From positions 1 through 64,000 of the forward strand of contig JAAEZT010000007.1 in NCBI GenBank assembly GCA_018222765.1: 64,000 bases of DNA, written 5' to 3'. Of this stretch, positions 34,671 to 44,196 are shown in pieces (position 1 is the stretch's first letter; every line of letters begins with the position of its first letter). The notes under the pieces are model-generated. The model saw nothing but the letters and a program-made list of their open reading frames with translations, ran no database searches and was not told the DNA's origin. The position numbers and the translations under genes are program-made. This DNA comes from a bacterium (lineage in GTDB: Bacteria > Verrucomicrobiota > Verrucomicrobiia > Verrucomicrobiales > Akkermansiaceae).

Positions 34671-35735
34671 ATGAATCGTATTGCAGCGTCTCTGTTGGTC
34701 CTCGGATGTGGAGTGAGTGTGAGTTTCTCCAAGACCCACAAAGCGTGGACTTTGGCGAGCGAGGTCTTTGCGGCAGTCAAGCCTGCGGAATCGGACCGGT
34801 CTCCTAAAGCAAGGGTGGCGGCGGCGAATGCCTTGATTGCAATGCTCTCGGCCGATGAGAAAAAGCAGCTGCTTTTGCCTTTCAATGATCCCGAAAAACA
34901 GAAGTGGACCAATGTGCCGACCAAGGCGGATGACGGAGGTCTGCGATTGGGAGATTTGAAGAAGCCTCAATTGGAAGCAGCTTGTGCTTTTCTCTCCACC
35001 GTGATGAGCGAATCGGGTTACTTGAAATCCCGAAACATCATGATGGCGGATGACTTGCTTATCAGGAACGAGGCGCGCGCTGTGAAGCGGGGAGGGTTTG
35101 GTTCGGCCAATTATTGGATCGCAATCTTTGGGACTCCCTCGGAAACGGAGCCCTGGGGAGTGCAGTGGGATGGTCATCATGTCGCAGTGAACCTGACCAT
35201 AGTGGGTGATAAAATGACGAATTCTCCCTCATTTATCGGAACGCAGCCCCATGTCTTTTATCTTGGCAAGGAGGAGATCGTTCCGATGGAAAACGAAATC
35301 GCCTATGCTTATGAGTTCATGAAGAGCCTCGACGAAAAGCAGCGCAAGCAAGCTGTCGTGGCTGCGAAGCGTGGCAGGATGCAAGCGGGACCAGGTCGCG
35401 ATGGAGTGACTCCCGAAGGGAAGGGCTTGAAGTGCGACTCACTGACTAAGGCGCAACACGCGATTCTGCTGAAACTGGCTGGTCTTTGGGTGGCGGATCT
35501 CCCCGCTGAGGCGGCCAAGTTGCGCATGAAGGAAATTGACGAGCACTTGAAGCAAGCCCACTTCGCCTGGCATGGGCCATTTATTCCTGGAAGCGATGCT
35601 TCGTATCACATTATGGCCCCCGAGTTGATTATCGAATACACCGGACAGGATCTTGGTGGAGATCCCCTCGATCACATTCACTCGATCTATCGTAATCCCA
35701 AAAACGAATACGGAGCGAAGTGGCTCAAGAAGTAG
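34671..35735 (+). CDS. DUF3500 exported protein
   Basis: A 354-residue protein with a lipoprotein-like N-terminus (MNRIAASLLVLGCGVSVSF). The DUF3500 core includes NYWIAIFGTPSETEPWGVQWDGHHVAVNLTI, PHVFYLGKEEI, and a C-terminal WHGPFIPGSDASYHIMAPELIIEYTGQDLGGDPLDHIHSIYRNP, with many histidines, suggesting metal binding. The family is common in soil and marine bacteria but has no proven function. It overlaps the convergent glgA gene by 11 bases at the 3' end. Confidence 0.85.
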   Translation: MNRIAASLLVLGCGVSVSFSKTHKAWTLASEVFAAVKPAESDRSPKARVAAANALIAMLSADEKKQLLLPFNDPEKQKWTNVPTKADDGGLRLGDLKKPQLEAACAFLSTVMSESGYLKSRNIMMADDLLIRNEARAVKRGGFGSANYWIAIFGTPSETEPWGVQWDGHHVAVNLTIVGDKMTNSPSFIGTQPHVFYLGKEEIVPMENEIAYAYEFMKSLDEKQRKQAVVAAKRGRMQAGPGRDGVTPEGKGLKCDSLTKAQHAILLKLAGLWVADLPAEAAKLRMKEIDEHLKQAHFAWHGPFIPGSDASYHIMAPELIIEYTGQDLGGDPLDHIHSIYRNPKNEYGAKWLKK

Positions 35736-37224
35736 GCCGTCGGTCGAGCTTTTGATAAAGCTCCATGTAGTCGGCGACGACGCGCTTGTCGGAGAAAGCT
35801 TCTTTGGACTCGACCATAACGCGGGCGATTTGTGGATTCCGGACTTCGTCGGGCAGTTGGTAGAATTCCATGGCCTGATCAACAGCCCAGCGGAGGCCTT
35901 CGGCACTGAAGTGCTCGAAGAGGAATCCGTTACCGGAGCTTTCCCCGACGTTCAAGTGCTTCACCGTGTCGATGAGTCCGCCGGTAGCGTGAGCGATGGG
36001 CAGGGCTCCGTAGCGTGTTCCGATCATTTGAGGGAGACCGCAGGGCTCGAAAGATGATGGCATGAAGACAAAGTCCGAACCCCCATAGCCGATGTGGGAA
36101 AGCGTTTCCGAGAAGGGGTGGATGGCGACGCGGTCGGAGAGACTATGTTCGTTCACGATATTCTGAAAATTCTGTTGGTAAGGACCATCGGCGATCATCA
36201 CGACCTGAAGGCCGAGGTGGCTGTAATCGTGCGTGATTTGATAAAGGATTTCAGCGAGGAGTGAGCAACCTTTTTGGATGGGATCGAGACGTGAAGGCCA
36301 AAAGAGAACAGGAGCCTTTGAATCGACCTTGAGCATCATCCGCTGCTGGAGGTCTTTCTTGAGCTCTGGTTTGGCGGTGTGGTGACGGCGCGGACCGTAT
36401 TCGACAGGGATGTATTTATCGACCTGTGGGTCAAAAGAACGGTCCGGGGCGTTGACGATTCCTGAAGCCCAACCGGCAGCGTGTTTTTCGTAAAGGAGGT
36501 GGCTAATGTTACCCGGAATTTTTGAATGCTGGCCGGTAATGATTTCATCGAGGAAAGTCGGACTGACGACATTGACGTGGTCGGAGGCCATGATGCCACT
36601 GGCGAGGAGATCGATGGGATTGGTCCAGAAGGATTCGTCGAAGCTCTGGGGATAGTTTTCGAAATAGAGTTCATCCCAAAAGTCGCCTCCTGAAACTCCG
36701 GCATCTTCCAGATCGGCCAGGGTGGCTTTCTGGGTGTGGATATTGTGGATGGTGAAGAGAGTGGGGATGCCAAGTTTTTTGGCTTCGGCCGGGATGAGGC
36801 CAGTCATCCAGTCGTTGCAGTGGATGATGTCCGGTTGGACGCGGGGGATGATATGGTTGACGAGGTCGCGAGTGAAGGCGAGGGCTGACTTGAGCAGGTC
36901 GTCTGCGCTAGCCTGGTAGACACCTCCGCGGCGGTAGAATTTACAATCCTCGGCCAAGTGGATGCGATTGCCTACGGAAATTCGGGAACGCTTACCCGGG
37001 TGCATGCGGCTGCCTTCGTCCTGAAAGAGATTACGGTAGTGGGGGACGGCCAGGTGGATGTCCTGGTGCGTGCTGCTCAAGCCGTGAACAAGGAGGGCTG
37101 AGACATCGGCAAGGCCGCCAGCTTTGGCGCGAAGTCGTTCGGCATCAACGCTGAGTCTTTTGGAGACGTAGGAGATCTCAGGAGTGACGAAGAGGATCCG
37201 TGGTCCTTTTTTTGATTTAGCCAT
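35725..37224 (-). CDS. glgA: Glycogen (starch) synthase
   Basis: A 499-residue GT5 enzyme adding ADP-glucose units to glycogen. KxGGL appears as RAKAGGLADVSALLVHGL (residues 34-50), the GT5 domain includes IIHCNDWMTGLIPA, and the C-terminal SSFEPCGLPQMIGTRYGALPIAHATGGLIDTV carries the retaining-GT ExxxxxxxE motif. ATG 37224 is chosen because MAKSKKGPRILFVTPEIS is the family-like start; the longer frame begins with an unrelated proline-rich stretch. No other glg genes nearby. Confidence 0.93.
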   Translation of the reverse strand: MAKSKKGPRILFVTPEISYVSKRLSVDAERLRAKAGGLADVSALLVHGLSSTHQDIHLAVPHYRNLFQDEGSRMHPGKRSRISVGNRIHLAEDCKFYRRGGVYQASADDLLKSALAFTRDLVNHIIPRVQPDIIHCNDWMTGLIPAEAKKLGIPTLFTIHNIHTQKATLADLEDAGVSGGDFWDELYFENYPQSFDESFWTNPIDLLASGIMASDHVNVVSPTFLDEIITGQHSKIPGNISHLLYEKHAAGWASGIVNAPDRSFDPQVDKYIPVEYGPRRHHTAKPELKKDLQQRMMLKVDSKAPVLFWPSRLDPIQKGCSLLAEILYQITHDYSHLGLQVVMIADGPYQQNFQNIVNEHSLSDRVAIHPFSETLSHIGYGGSDFVFMPSSFEPCGLPQMIGTRYGALPIAHATGGLIDTVKHLNVGESSGNGFLFEHFSAEGLRWAVDQAMEFYQLPDEVRNPQIARVMVESKEAFSDKRVVADYMELYQKLDRRPTS

Positions 37225-37376
37225 TTTTAGAGGTGGGTGACAAACTGAGGGAGCTTTTCCGGGAGGGTTGGGGGACAGTGGTGGCACCGGGATTGGCTAG
37301 CCGCAGATTCAGTGCCAAGAGCGGGGTGATTTTGATTGATGTTAGAGTCAAGAAATATTCCAAATCGATTTGAGCA

Positions 37377-37991
37377 TTAGCGTTTCTTGGTTCGCTTGCT
37401 CTTTTTGTTGTCGCGGCCTCCGTTTCTGAGCTTGGGCTTTTTGTGCTGGAGGGGTTTGGAGACGTTCTTTTTGGCCCTCTTGGTTTTTGGGGCCGTTCCG
37501 CTGGCTGCGTAGGCGAAACTTTCCGACTCCAAGCGAAGGAGCTTTTCGGCGGCGAGATCTTCGAGTTTTTTCAGGAGGTTCTTCTCTTTCGTTGTGACGA
37601 AGGTAGCGATGCTTCCCTGCGATTTCCGCACGGTATCCAGACGGTGGAGGTAGTCGGCGGCGACTTCGTAGAAATCAAATTGCAGAATATGGCGGACGCC
37701 GTCGAGATTGCTGACACGGGCGACAGCCTCGGTTGCGACGAGGGCCCTGAGCCTGCCTTCTTTGAAATCCCGTAGCGCGCGGTCGCGGAGTTCGGTCTTT
37801 TTGGTCCCGTGAAGGGATTGGAAAGGAAGTCCGGCTTGGCTGAGCGCCGCGGTGACGGCGTGAAGGGCTTCTTTAGTGCGTAAAATGACAATTAGGGAAG
37901 CCAAGTCAGCCTCAGTCTGAAGGAGGTGGATGAGAAGGTCCGTCTTTTGGTGTTCGAGGACTTCGTAGATGAATTGAGAGCTGCTGGGCAT
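37377..37991 (-). CDS. Orphan helicase C-terminal domain, degenerate motif VI
   Basis: A 204-residue protein equal to the second RecA domain of a DEAD-box helicase. SLIVILRTKEALHAVTAAL and PFQSLHGTKKTELRDRALRDFKEGRLRALVATEAVARVSNLDGV are recognisable, but motif VI is HRLDTVRK rather than HRxGRxGR, lacking the ATP-hydrolysis arginines. No N-terminal domain precedes: an in-frame TAA lies seven codons upstream of the ATG. The tail is Lys/Arg-rich (KTKRAKKNVSKPLQHKKPK), probably RNA binding. Function unknown. Confidence 0.7.
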   Translation of the reverse strand: MPSSSQFIYEVLEHQKTDLLIHLLQTEADLASLIVILRTKEALHAVTAALSQAGLPFQSLHGTKKTELRDRALRDFKEGRLRALVATEAVARVSNLDGVRHILQFDFYEVAADYLHRLDTVRKSQGSIATFVTTKEKNLLKKLEDLAAEKLLRLESESFAYAASGTAPKTKRAKKNVSKPLQHKKPKLRNGGRDNKKSKRTKKR

Positions 37992-38340
37992 GGCGATCTG
38001 CAGGAGATTAACTTACCTAGGCGGCAAGTGCGCCTCTTTTATTCTCGCAGCGCGGCATCTAATTGACAGGACGACGTATTCCTTTTCAGGTGGGTGGGCG
38101 AGTGATCCGTTTTGGAAGAAGGTTTTTGCACCTTGGCCATTCAAGCGGGCCTTTAAAATGCGGCAGGCTGATGCGTGAGTTTTTTTGTGAATCGGATGAG
38201 GATCCTGAGTGCTATGTCGCGGTGTTGTTCGGGAGTCAGGTGCTTGTTAATGAGGTTTGGAAGTTTCCAATCAAGCGCTAAGATTGGTGCAGTGGCCAGC
38301 GTATCCTTCGTGCGGTCTGCACTAGGGCCTTTCTGAAATC
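37992..38340. other. Spacer without a clear gene
   Basis: Between the helicase-domain gene and the DUF1080 gene. Only short open frames occur, the best being a 36-codon one from ATG 38171 (MREFFCESDEDPECY...) of unknown merit. No terminator seen. A TTGACA at 38063 lacks a good -10 partner. Confidence 0.4.
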
Positions 38341-39000
38341 ATGAAGTTCACCGCTAAGATTCTCTCTCTCGCTTTTGTTGCTAGCTCCTTGTCAGCCGGG
38401 GATATAGTAACTCTTCCGAAACCTGATGCCGGTGGGTGGATCTCGCTGTTTAATGGGAAAGACCTAACCGGCTGGAATGGCGACCCCAAGGTTTGGCGGG
38501 TGAGGGATGGTTATATTTCCGGGGAAATCGAGAAGCTGGAGGGAGGGAATACTTTCCTGATTTTCAAAAAACCCTTCTCAGACTACGTGCTTGAGCTGGA
38601 CTGCTTATTGGTCGGTAGGAAGGGAAACAGCGGAATTCAATATCGATCTAAGCATTCCGAGCGCGGCGCCAATAAGTGGGTCGTGAAAGGCTATCAGGCT
38701 GATTTTGCAAACGGCTGTTGGGGGAAGCTCTACGAAGAAGGGGGACGCGGAACGTTGGTCTGGAAATACAAGGACAAGGCTCCTGTGATTAAGCCGGGTG
38801 ACCAGTGGAACCGTTATCGCATCACGACCAAAGGATCGAAGTTGACGCAGGAACTGAACGGAACGGTGACGATCGAACTCGATGACAAAAATCCAGCCAA
38901 GTCCGCCAAGGAGGGAGTAATCGCCTTACAGTATCATTCTCCAGGAGGGTTCGAAGTTCGCTTCCGAAATATCCGGATCAAATTACTGGGAGATAATTAG
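38341..39000 (+). CDS. DUF1080 exported protein
   Basis: A 219-residue protein with signal peptide (MKFTAKILSLAFVASSLSA). DUF1080 (3-keto-disaccharide hydrolase-like) lectin-fold features: GGWISLFNGKDLTGWNGDPKVWRVRDGYI, GNSGIQYRSKH, GYQADFANGCWGKLYEEG, and the closing ALQYHSPGGFEVRFRNIRIK. In related bacteria such proteins bind or cleave carbohydrates. Stands alone, 28 bases from the convergent VCBS-sialidase gene end. Confidence 0.93.
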   Translation: MKFTAKILSLAFVASSLSAGDIVTLPKPDAGGWISLFNGKDLTGWNGDPKVWRVRDGYISGEIEKLEGGNTFLIFKKPFSDYVLELDCLLVGRKGNSGIQYRSKHSERGANKWVVKGYQADFANGCWGKLYEEGGRGTLVWKYKDKAPVIKPGDQWNRYRITTKGSKLTQELNGTVTIELDDKNPAKSAKEGVIALQYHSPGGFEVRFRNIRIKLLGDN

Positions 39001-39028
39001 TCGGATTTAAGGTCGGAACTGGATACCC

Positions 39029-41863
39029 TTATTCTGGCCAAGGCGCGTCGCTGAGGGCGGGGCCTGTTTTGAGTTTGGCTGGATCGATGACGAGGTGGCG
39101 GACGCGTTTTCGGTGCCATGTGTAGGTGAGATGGACTTTACCGTCTTTGGTCTGGATCATGGCGGGGTATGAGAATTCTCCTTTGTCAGCTTTCTCGATG
39201 ATCGCGGCGCTATGCCAGCTTTTACCGTCCTTGCTGATGGCGAGGTGAATCGCTTGGCGTCCTCTGGTGAGGTGGTTGTAGAGGAGGAGATGGCGACCGT
39301 CATTTAGGGTGAGGGCTTCGATGCCGGCGTTGTTGTTGGGGAGTCCAGATTTTTCGAGAGGGGTCCAGGTGATGCCGCCGTCCTTGGAGAAGTTTTGCAT
39401 GATGGCTTTGTGCTTCGAGCGATAGAGTGCCTGAACACAACCGTCGGTGTGGGTGAGAAGAGAAGGTTGGATGACCTGAAAGTCTTGTTTCTTTGGCTCG
39501 ACGCGCTTCCAGTTGTTGTTTTTGAGTCGTTCGAAATGAAAGCGCCAGTTGCCACCGTGCTCGGTTGAAGATGGGCAAAGGAGGGTTCCATCGGCGAGAA
39601 GGAGTGGCTTCGACCGCACGGGGCCGTTGATGCCCTCGGGGAGGCGTTTACGATCGCGGAATGAGCGTCCGCGATCGTAGCTGGTCATCACCTCGCCCCA
39701 CCAAGTCTGCGGATTGGGGCCGACTTTGAAGAAGAGGGAGAGCGGAGCGTCCCCCGTTGGCTGATAGAGGACGGGATTCCAAGTGGGGTAGCGGAGGTCA
39801 GCGTGTTGAATACCGTTGGCCCACTCGACTCCCTTGCTCCAACCTTTGCCGTCGTTATAGCTAGACCAGATCCCGACGTCTTTGTGTTTTTCGTGCGTGC
39901 CACCGAACCAGGCGACGACGAGGCCGCGGCTTGTTTCGGCAATAGTGGAAGCGTGACAGGAGAGATGAGGCGCCTTGGTAAAGATGAAGTCTTCGCTGAG
40001 GAGTCCAGGAAAACGCGGTGGCGGAACCTTGGCGGGAGGATTGGCTTTGAGGGCTTCGGGAGGGTAGCTAAGGCAGTTTTCGTGTTTGATGAAGTAGAGC
40101 CGCCCGTTCTCAGCGCCGACGATGAGGTCGGGTTTCCCGTTTTTATCGAAGTCACAAACGGTCGGGCTGCTGGTGTGTCCGGCGACGTTACGTTTGGCGA
40201 GGTTGCCGATTTTTTTTAAGATGACTTTCCCGTTTCCGGCGCTTTCGCAGTTGCGCCACCAAGTGGCGTTTTCTGAATTGGTGAGGATGTCGTTGCGTCC
40301 ATCGCCATCCCAATCGACAACGGCTATTTTGGCGCGGCCCGAGCGACCGGCGGTTTGACTGTTGAGGCGAATCGTCTTGAGATTTTCGTCAAGGAAGATG
40401 CGGGCGCTATTGCAGGTGAGATAGCCTTCGTGATCGAGAATGACGAGGTCGAGTTTTCCATCTTTATCGAAATCGGTGGCGAGTGGGGTCGTACGCCATT
40501 GAGTTTTAATTTTTCGATTGAGCGGTTCTTCCCTGAGGCCCTCGGCTGTGTTGCGAAGGATTTTGATTTCGGGGCGAATCGAGTTGTAGAGAATGTCGTA
40601 GCGCCCGTCGCCATCCCAGTCCGCGACGGAGAGAGTGGTATAACCCCACTTGGCTTCGGCGGGGCCTTGAATGGATCCGTTTTCTCCGGCAAGGACGCGG
40701 AAAGTTTTGCCGTCGGCTTCTAGCAGTTTAGGGGCGGCCCATTTGTTGCCTTTGCCGTCGAGGTTTTTGAAGAGAGCGATGTTTCCGGCAGTGTTGCCGC
40801 AGAGGATATCCTCGTCGCCGTCCTGATCCCAGTCGTGGGCGAAGGGCGTGGAGAGGGCCCCGAATTTGAGGGTGTCGGCCTCTTGCTGGAAATAAACCGG
40901 TTGAGCAAATACCGGCGTGGAGGCTTTTTTCGGGGTGAGGTTTTCGATGAAAGCGACGCGACCGTCTTCGTCACCTATGATGAGATCAATGTCGCCATCG
41001 CGATCCCAATCGAGAGCGGTGGGTGTGATCATTTGGACATACATGACGAGAGGATTATGATCGCTGCCCCTGAGTTTGATGCCCGCGGCATACTTTGGTT
41101 TCGAACGAGTACCGGTGTTTTGGAAGTAGGTGAAGCCATCAAGGAATTCTCCGCAGAGGAGGTCGAGGTCGCCATCGCTATCGAAGTCTGCGAAGTTGGG
41201 AGACGGCCAACCGTAGACGTCGACGGGAGAACCTCCGGCTTCCACTTTGACGGGAGTATTGGAGTAGCCGTTTGGTTTGTTTTTGATGAGGTAGATCCAG
41301 CCATGAAGCGGGCCGTTTTGCCAGCGGCCTTGGGCGTCATAAGCGTGGTCCCAAACGTAGTCGGACCAATCGCCGATACCAGCGATGAGATCTTGGTCGC
41401 CGTCGCCTTCCCAATCGACATAACGCCACATGCGGGCGCGAGTTTTGTTTAGGCCTTCTAATCTGTTGGTGGGGTAGATCTTTTCCTTTTTTGAGAAATT
41501 GTTATCACGGAAGTCAACGAACTCGTAGTTCTCGCGAAGGATGCGGGCTTTGCCATCAACGTAGCTGACCTGCGTGTTGTGGTTGGTCCTCGCGATGTGG
41601 ACTCCGGGTTTAAATGTGGGAAGTTTGACTGTGGGATCTTGAGTTGGATTTTCGAAAAAGTAGATTCCGTTGCTGGGTTTGTCGGGGCAGGAGACAAGGA
41701 GGTCGTAGTCGCCGTCATTATCGAAGTCCATCGGCATGGGCCAGGCCCAGAGTCCGACACCGAGATCGACCGAGAGTCCGGGGTTATTGTATTTGAGGGC
41801 ACGGAGTTTCCAATCTTCGGCTAGGAGAAAGGTTGGCAGAAAGAGGAGTAAAAAAAGGCGCAT
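39029..41863 (-). CDS. Exported VCBS/FG-GAP propeller fused to sialidase domain
   Basis: A 944-residue protein from ATG 41863 (MRLFLLLFLPTFLLA). About the first 610 residues are FG-GAP/VCBS repeats with calcium-binding D-x-D-x-D loops (DFDNDGDYDLL, DWEGDGDQDLI, DFDSDGDLDLL, DWDQDGDEDIL, DFDKDGKLDLV, DFDKNGKPDLI), together a propeller. Residues about 625 onward form a BNR/sialidase-like six-blade propeller (SYDRGRSFRD, SKDGGITWTP, SKDGKSWH Asp-box repeats). Likely an exo-alpha-sialidase family glycosidase or a binding protein. Convergent with DUF1080. Confidence 0.85.
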   Translation of the reverse strand: MRLFLLLFLPTFLLAEDWKLRALKYNNPGLSVDLGVGLWAWPMPMDFDNDGDYDLLVSCPDKPSNGIYFFENPTQDPTVKLPTFKPGVHIARTNHNTQVSYVDGKARILRENYEFVDFRDNNFSKKEKIYPTNRLEGLNKTRARMWRYVDWEGDGDQDLIAGIGDWSDYVWDHAYDAQGRWQNGPLHGWIYLIKNKPNGYSNTPVKVEAGGSPVDVYGWPSPNFADFDSDGDLDLLCGEFLDGFTYFQNTGTRSKPKYAAGIKLRGSDHNPLVMYVQMITPTALDWDRDGDIDLIIGDEDGRVAFIENLTPKKASTPVFAQPVYFQQEADTLKFGALSTPFAHDWDQDGDEDILCGNTAGNIALFKNLDGKGNKWAAPKLLEADGKTFRVLAGENGSIQGPAEAKWGYTTLSVADWDGDGRYDILYNSIRPEIKILRNTAEGLREEPLNRKIKTQWRTTPLATDFDKDGKLDLVILDHEGYLTCNSARIFLDENLKTIRLNSQTAGRSGRAKIAVVDWDGDGRNDILTNSENATWWRNCESAGNGKVILKKIGNLAKRNVAGHTSSPTVCDFDKNGKPDLIVGAENGRLYFIKHENCLSYPPEALKANPPAKVPPPRFPGLLSEDFIFTKAPHLSCHASTIAETSRGLVVAWFGGTHEKHKDVGIWSSYNDGKGWSKGVEWANGIQHADLRYPTWNPVLYQPTGDAPLSLFFKVGPNPQTWWGEVMTSYDRGRSFRDRKRLPEGINGPVRSKPLLLADGTLLCPSSTEHGGNWRFHFERLKNNNWKRVEPKKQDFQVIQPSLLTHTDGCVQALYRSKHKAIMQNFSKDGGITWTPLEKSGLPNNNAGIEALTLNDGRHLLLYNHLTRGRQAIHLAISKDGKSWHSAAIIEKADKGEFSYPAMIQTKDGKVHLTYTWHRKRVRHLVIDPAKLKTGPALSDAPWPE

Positions 41864-42104
41864 GACTCTAGGAAGGGATACCGCCTGAGGTGCAAAGGGT
41901 TTTCGAAGAGTTCGATTTTTTTTGGAGAGAGGAGGACTTGCTCTGATTTTGAGTGCGGCGTTATCGGCCTCCCGAAGATAGTGATGAACAAGTTGTAAAC
42001 CGCCGCAAAACGGAGGAGAATGCAGCCACGTCAACCCCAAACAAAGTTAGATCAACGCCATAACCCCGAAAAAACGAAACGGTTCGCTGCATACAGCACC
42101 ACCG
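41864..42104. other. Spacer before sulfotransferase remnant
   Basis: Upstream region of the VCBS-sialidase gene. Contains no confident gene. It probably includes that gene's promoter and may hold further, unrecognisable remnant of the decayed sulfotransferase that begins downstream. Confidence 0.4.
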
Positions 42105-42456
42105 CACCGGCTACCCCTGTTTCAACGCAGGGCATCATCAATACCCCGCATCATTTTCATGGGGTGAAATCTGGAGGAGGCCACCGCCTCGCAACGGAGC
42201 ATGCTTGATCGTCATGGTCGCATGGGGTGAGAGTTCGGACAAACCCGCGTGCCCGAGATTTTTGGGGAGCAATTGCAAAAAATTGGCGTAGCTACCGCGG
42301 ACCGAGGGATTCCCTGCCTTACCTTGCGATACTCGGCTGCAATTCTAGGTTCGCAATCTGTGGTCGATCGCGTCAGTCTGTTCTCCGACGGATCGCTCGA
42401 TGCCCCCGGCGATGGTTGCCGCGGTGGATCCGACACTCTATCGTGAGAAATCATGA
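42105..42456 (+). pseudogene. Decayed copy of a sulfotransferase C-terminus
   Basis: Reading one plus-strand frame through stops gives an ungapped match to the C-terminus of the 44288-47266 protein: IIFMG*NLEEATASQRSMLDR against IVFMERALEEVVSSQRVMLDR, then VPEIFGEQLQKI, ADRGIPC, and after a one-base shift near 42412, AAVDPTLYRE. Two in-frame TGA codons lie at 42165 and 42228 (the first from CGA). It lies 25 bases before the FAD-enzyme start, in the same direction as that gene and opposite to the intact relative. Confidence 0.8.
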
Positions 42457-42481
42457 ATAAACTAAACTTCATTTACCCGAG

Positions 42482-44080
42482 ATGACCGCAATCAATTCAA
42501 GTTATGACGTCGCGATTATCGGAAGCGGGCACAACGGTCTCGTGTCGGCCTGTTATCTCGCCAAGGCAGGCTTGTCAGTCCTGGTGTTGGAACGCAATGC
42601 GGAAATTGGTGGTGCCACCAAATCGAAAATGGCATTTGAAGGAGTGGAGGCCCGCCTCTCTGTTTATTCCTATCTGGTGAGCCTGTTTCCGGAGAAGATC
42701 GTCTCGGATCTCGGACTCGATCTGGAGTTGCGCTCTCGAAAAACTGCCTCCTGGACGCCCACATTCGAAAATGGAACGCGTCGCGAACTACTTCTTCGTT
42801 ACGGTGATCCTGAATCGGATCGAGTCGCGTTCAAGGGGCTCACTGGCAGTGATGATGACTACCGGGGTTACCTCGCGCTGCAGGAGATGCAAGAGCGCTT
42901 GGCCGCAATCATCTGGCCGAGTCTGACCGAGCCATTGGTGAGTCGTGATCAAATGCGGGCACGTCTGGATAGCGAAGGAAAAGAAGCGTGGCAGGCTCTT
43001 ATCGAGGAGCCGCTGGGCAAGGTGATTGAGGAGCTGATTTCGGATGACCTGGTGCGCGGGATGGTGTTCACTGATGCCCGGATTGGTGTGCCAACCTACC
43101 CGCATGACCCGACCTTGTTGCAGAACCGGTCGTTTCTTTATCATGTCATCGGCAGGGGGACGGGTGAGTGGCGTGTCCCGGTGGGTGGGATGGGTTCACT
43201 TGTCCATGAGTTGGTTAAGGTAGCGGAGTCCACGGGGAGAGTGACCTTTCAAACGGGAGCCAAGGTTTCCAAGCTTAACCCGGGCGCACCCCGCTCCTCG
43301 ATTGCGTATGAGATGGATGGCGATGAATGCGAGGTCCATGCTCGCTTCGTCCTGTGTAATGCCTCCGCCCAAGTTCTCGATCGCTTGACCGGCGTTAGTA
43401 GCAGCGTCGGGACGGATGTTGTCGAAGGAGCTGGATTCAAGATTAACATGTTGCTGGAGAAACTTCCGCAGCTCCGTTCTGATCTTTATCCTGCTAGCGA
43501 GGCCTTCGCGGGAACTGTTCATATCGACGAAGGCTATGAGCAGATGATTGAAAGCTATCGGCAGAGTATGTCTGGTAAGGTTCCCGAGAGGCCCCCGGGG
43601 GAGATCTACTGCCACACCTTGACCGACGATTCCATTTTATCCGATGATTTGAAGCAGCGTGGTTTTCACACCTTGACCTTATTCGGGCTCGATATGCCCT
43701 ACCGTCTTTTTGAGGAAGACAACGAGCGCGTGCGGGGAGAGGTGGTGGCGAAATATTTATCGGGCATCAACCAACACTTGGACGAGCCGATCGAATCCTG
43801 TCTGGCGAAAGACGCCAATGGCGATCTTTGCATTGAGGCGATGAGCCCGGTCGATCTCGAAAAGGCAATCCACTTGCCCAAAGGTAATATTTTCCACGGC
43901 GATCTGACTTGGCCATTTGCCGACGCCGAGGATGAGGTCGGTACTTGGGGAGTGGAGACTGTTCATCCACAGATCTACATTTGTGGCTCGTCCGCGAAGC
44001 GCGGAGGTGCGGTGAGCGGGGTCCCCGGCCACAATGCGGCCAAGAAAGTTTTAGAGGTCCTATCAGGAAGGCGAACTTAA
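42482..44080 (+). CDS. Phytoene-dehydrogenase-like FAD oxidoreductase
   Basis: A 532-residue COG1233-type flavoenzyme. The FAD dinucleotide motif DVAIIGSGHNGLVSACYLAKAGLSVLVLE is at the start; AEIGGATKS, VPVGGMGSLVHELVKVAESTGRV and the C-terminal PQIYICGSSAKRGGAVSGVPGHNAA are family hallmarks. Substrate unknown (carotenoid-, lipid- or retinoid-like). It is preceded by the sulfotransferase remnant and followed by the convergent PDE-TPR-sulfotransferase gene, suggesting an old link of FAD enzyme and sulfotransferase. Confidence 0.92.
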   Translation: MTAINSSYDVAIIGSGHNGLVSACYLAKAGLSVLVLERNAEIGGATKSKMAFEGVEARLSVYSYLVSLFPEKIVSDLGLDLELRSRKTASWTPTFENGTRRELLLRYGDPESDRVAFKGLTGSDDDYRGYLALQEMQERLAAIIWPSLTEPLVSRDQMRARLDSEGKEAWQALIEEPLGKVIEELISDDLVRGMVFTDARIGVPTYPHDPTLLQNRSFLYHVIGRGTGEWRVPVGGMGSLVHELVKVAESTGRVTFQTGAKVSKLNPGAPRSSIAYEMDGDECEVHARFVLCNASAQVLDRLTGVSSSVGTDVVEGAGFKINMLLEKLPQLRSDLYPASEAFAGTVHIDEGYEQMIESYRQSMSGKVPERPPGEIYCHTLTDDSILSDDLKQRGFHTLTLFGLDMPYRLFEEDNERVRGEVVAKYLSGINQHLDEPIESCLAKDANGDLCIEAMSPVDLEKAIHLPKGNIFHGDLTWPFADAEDEVGTWGVETVHPQIYICGSSAKRGGAVSGVPGHNAAKKVLEVLSGRRT

Positions 44081-44196
44081 TACCCCGATCTGCTCACCGC
44101 TATGCCCCGAACCCAGTGAAAAACTCGAAGCCCAAAAAGAGGGTGGTCCTTGTGCTTGATAATACGGATTGAGCCTATCGCTGTAACATGGACGGT

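Noticed and set aside
41864-42208. Short frame MQPRQPQTKLDQ...
   Set aside because: No homology, poor composition, and it overlaps the sulfotransferase remnant in another frame.
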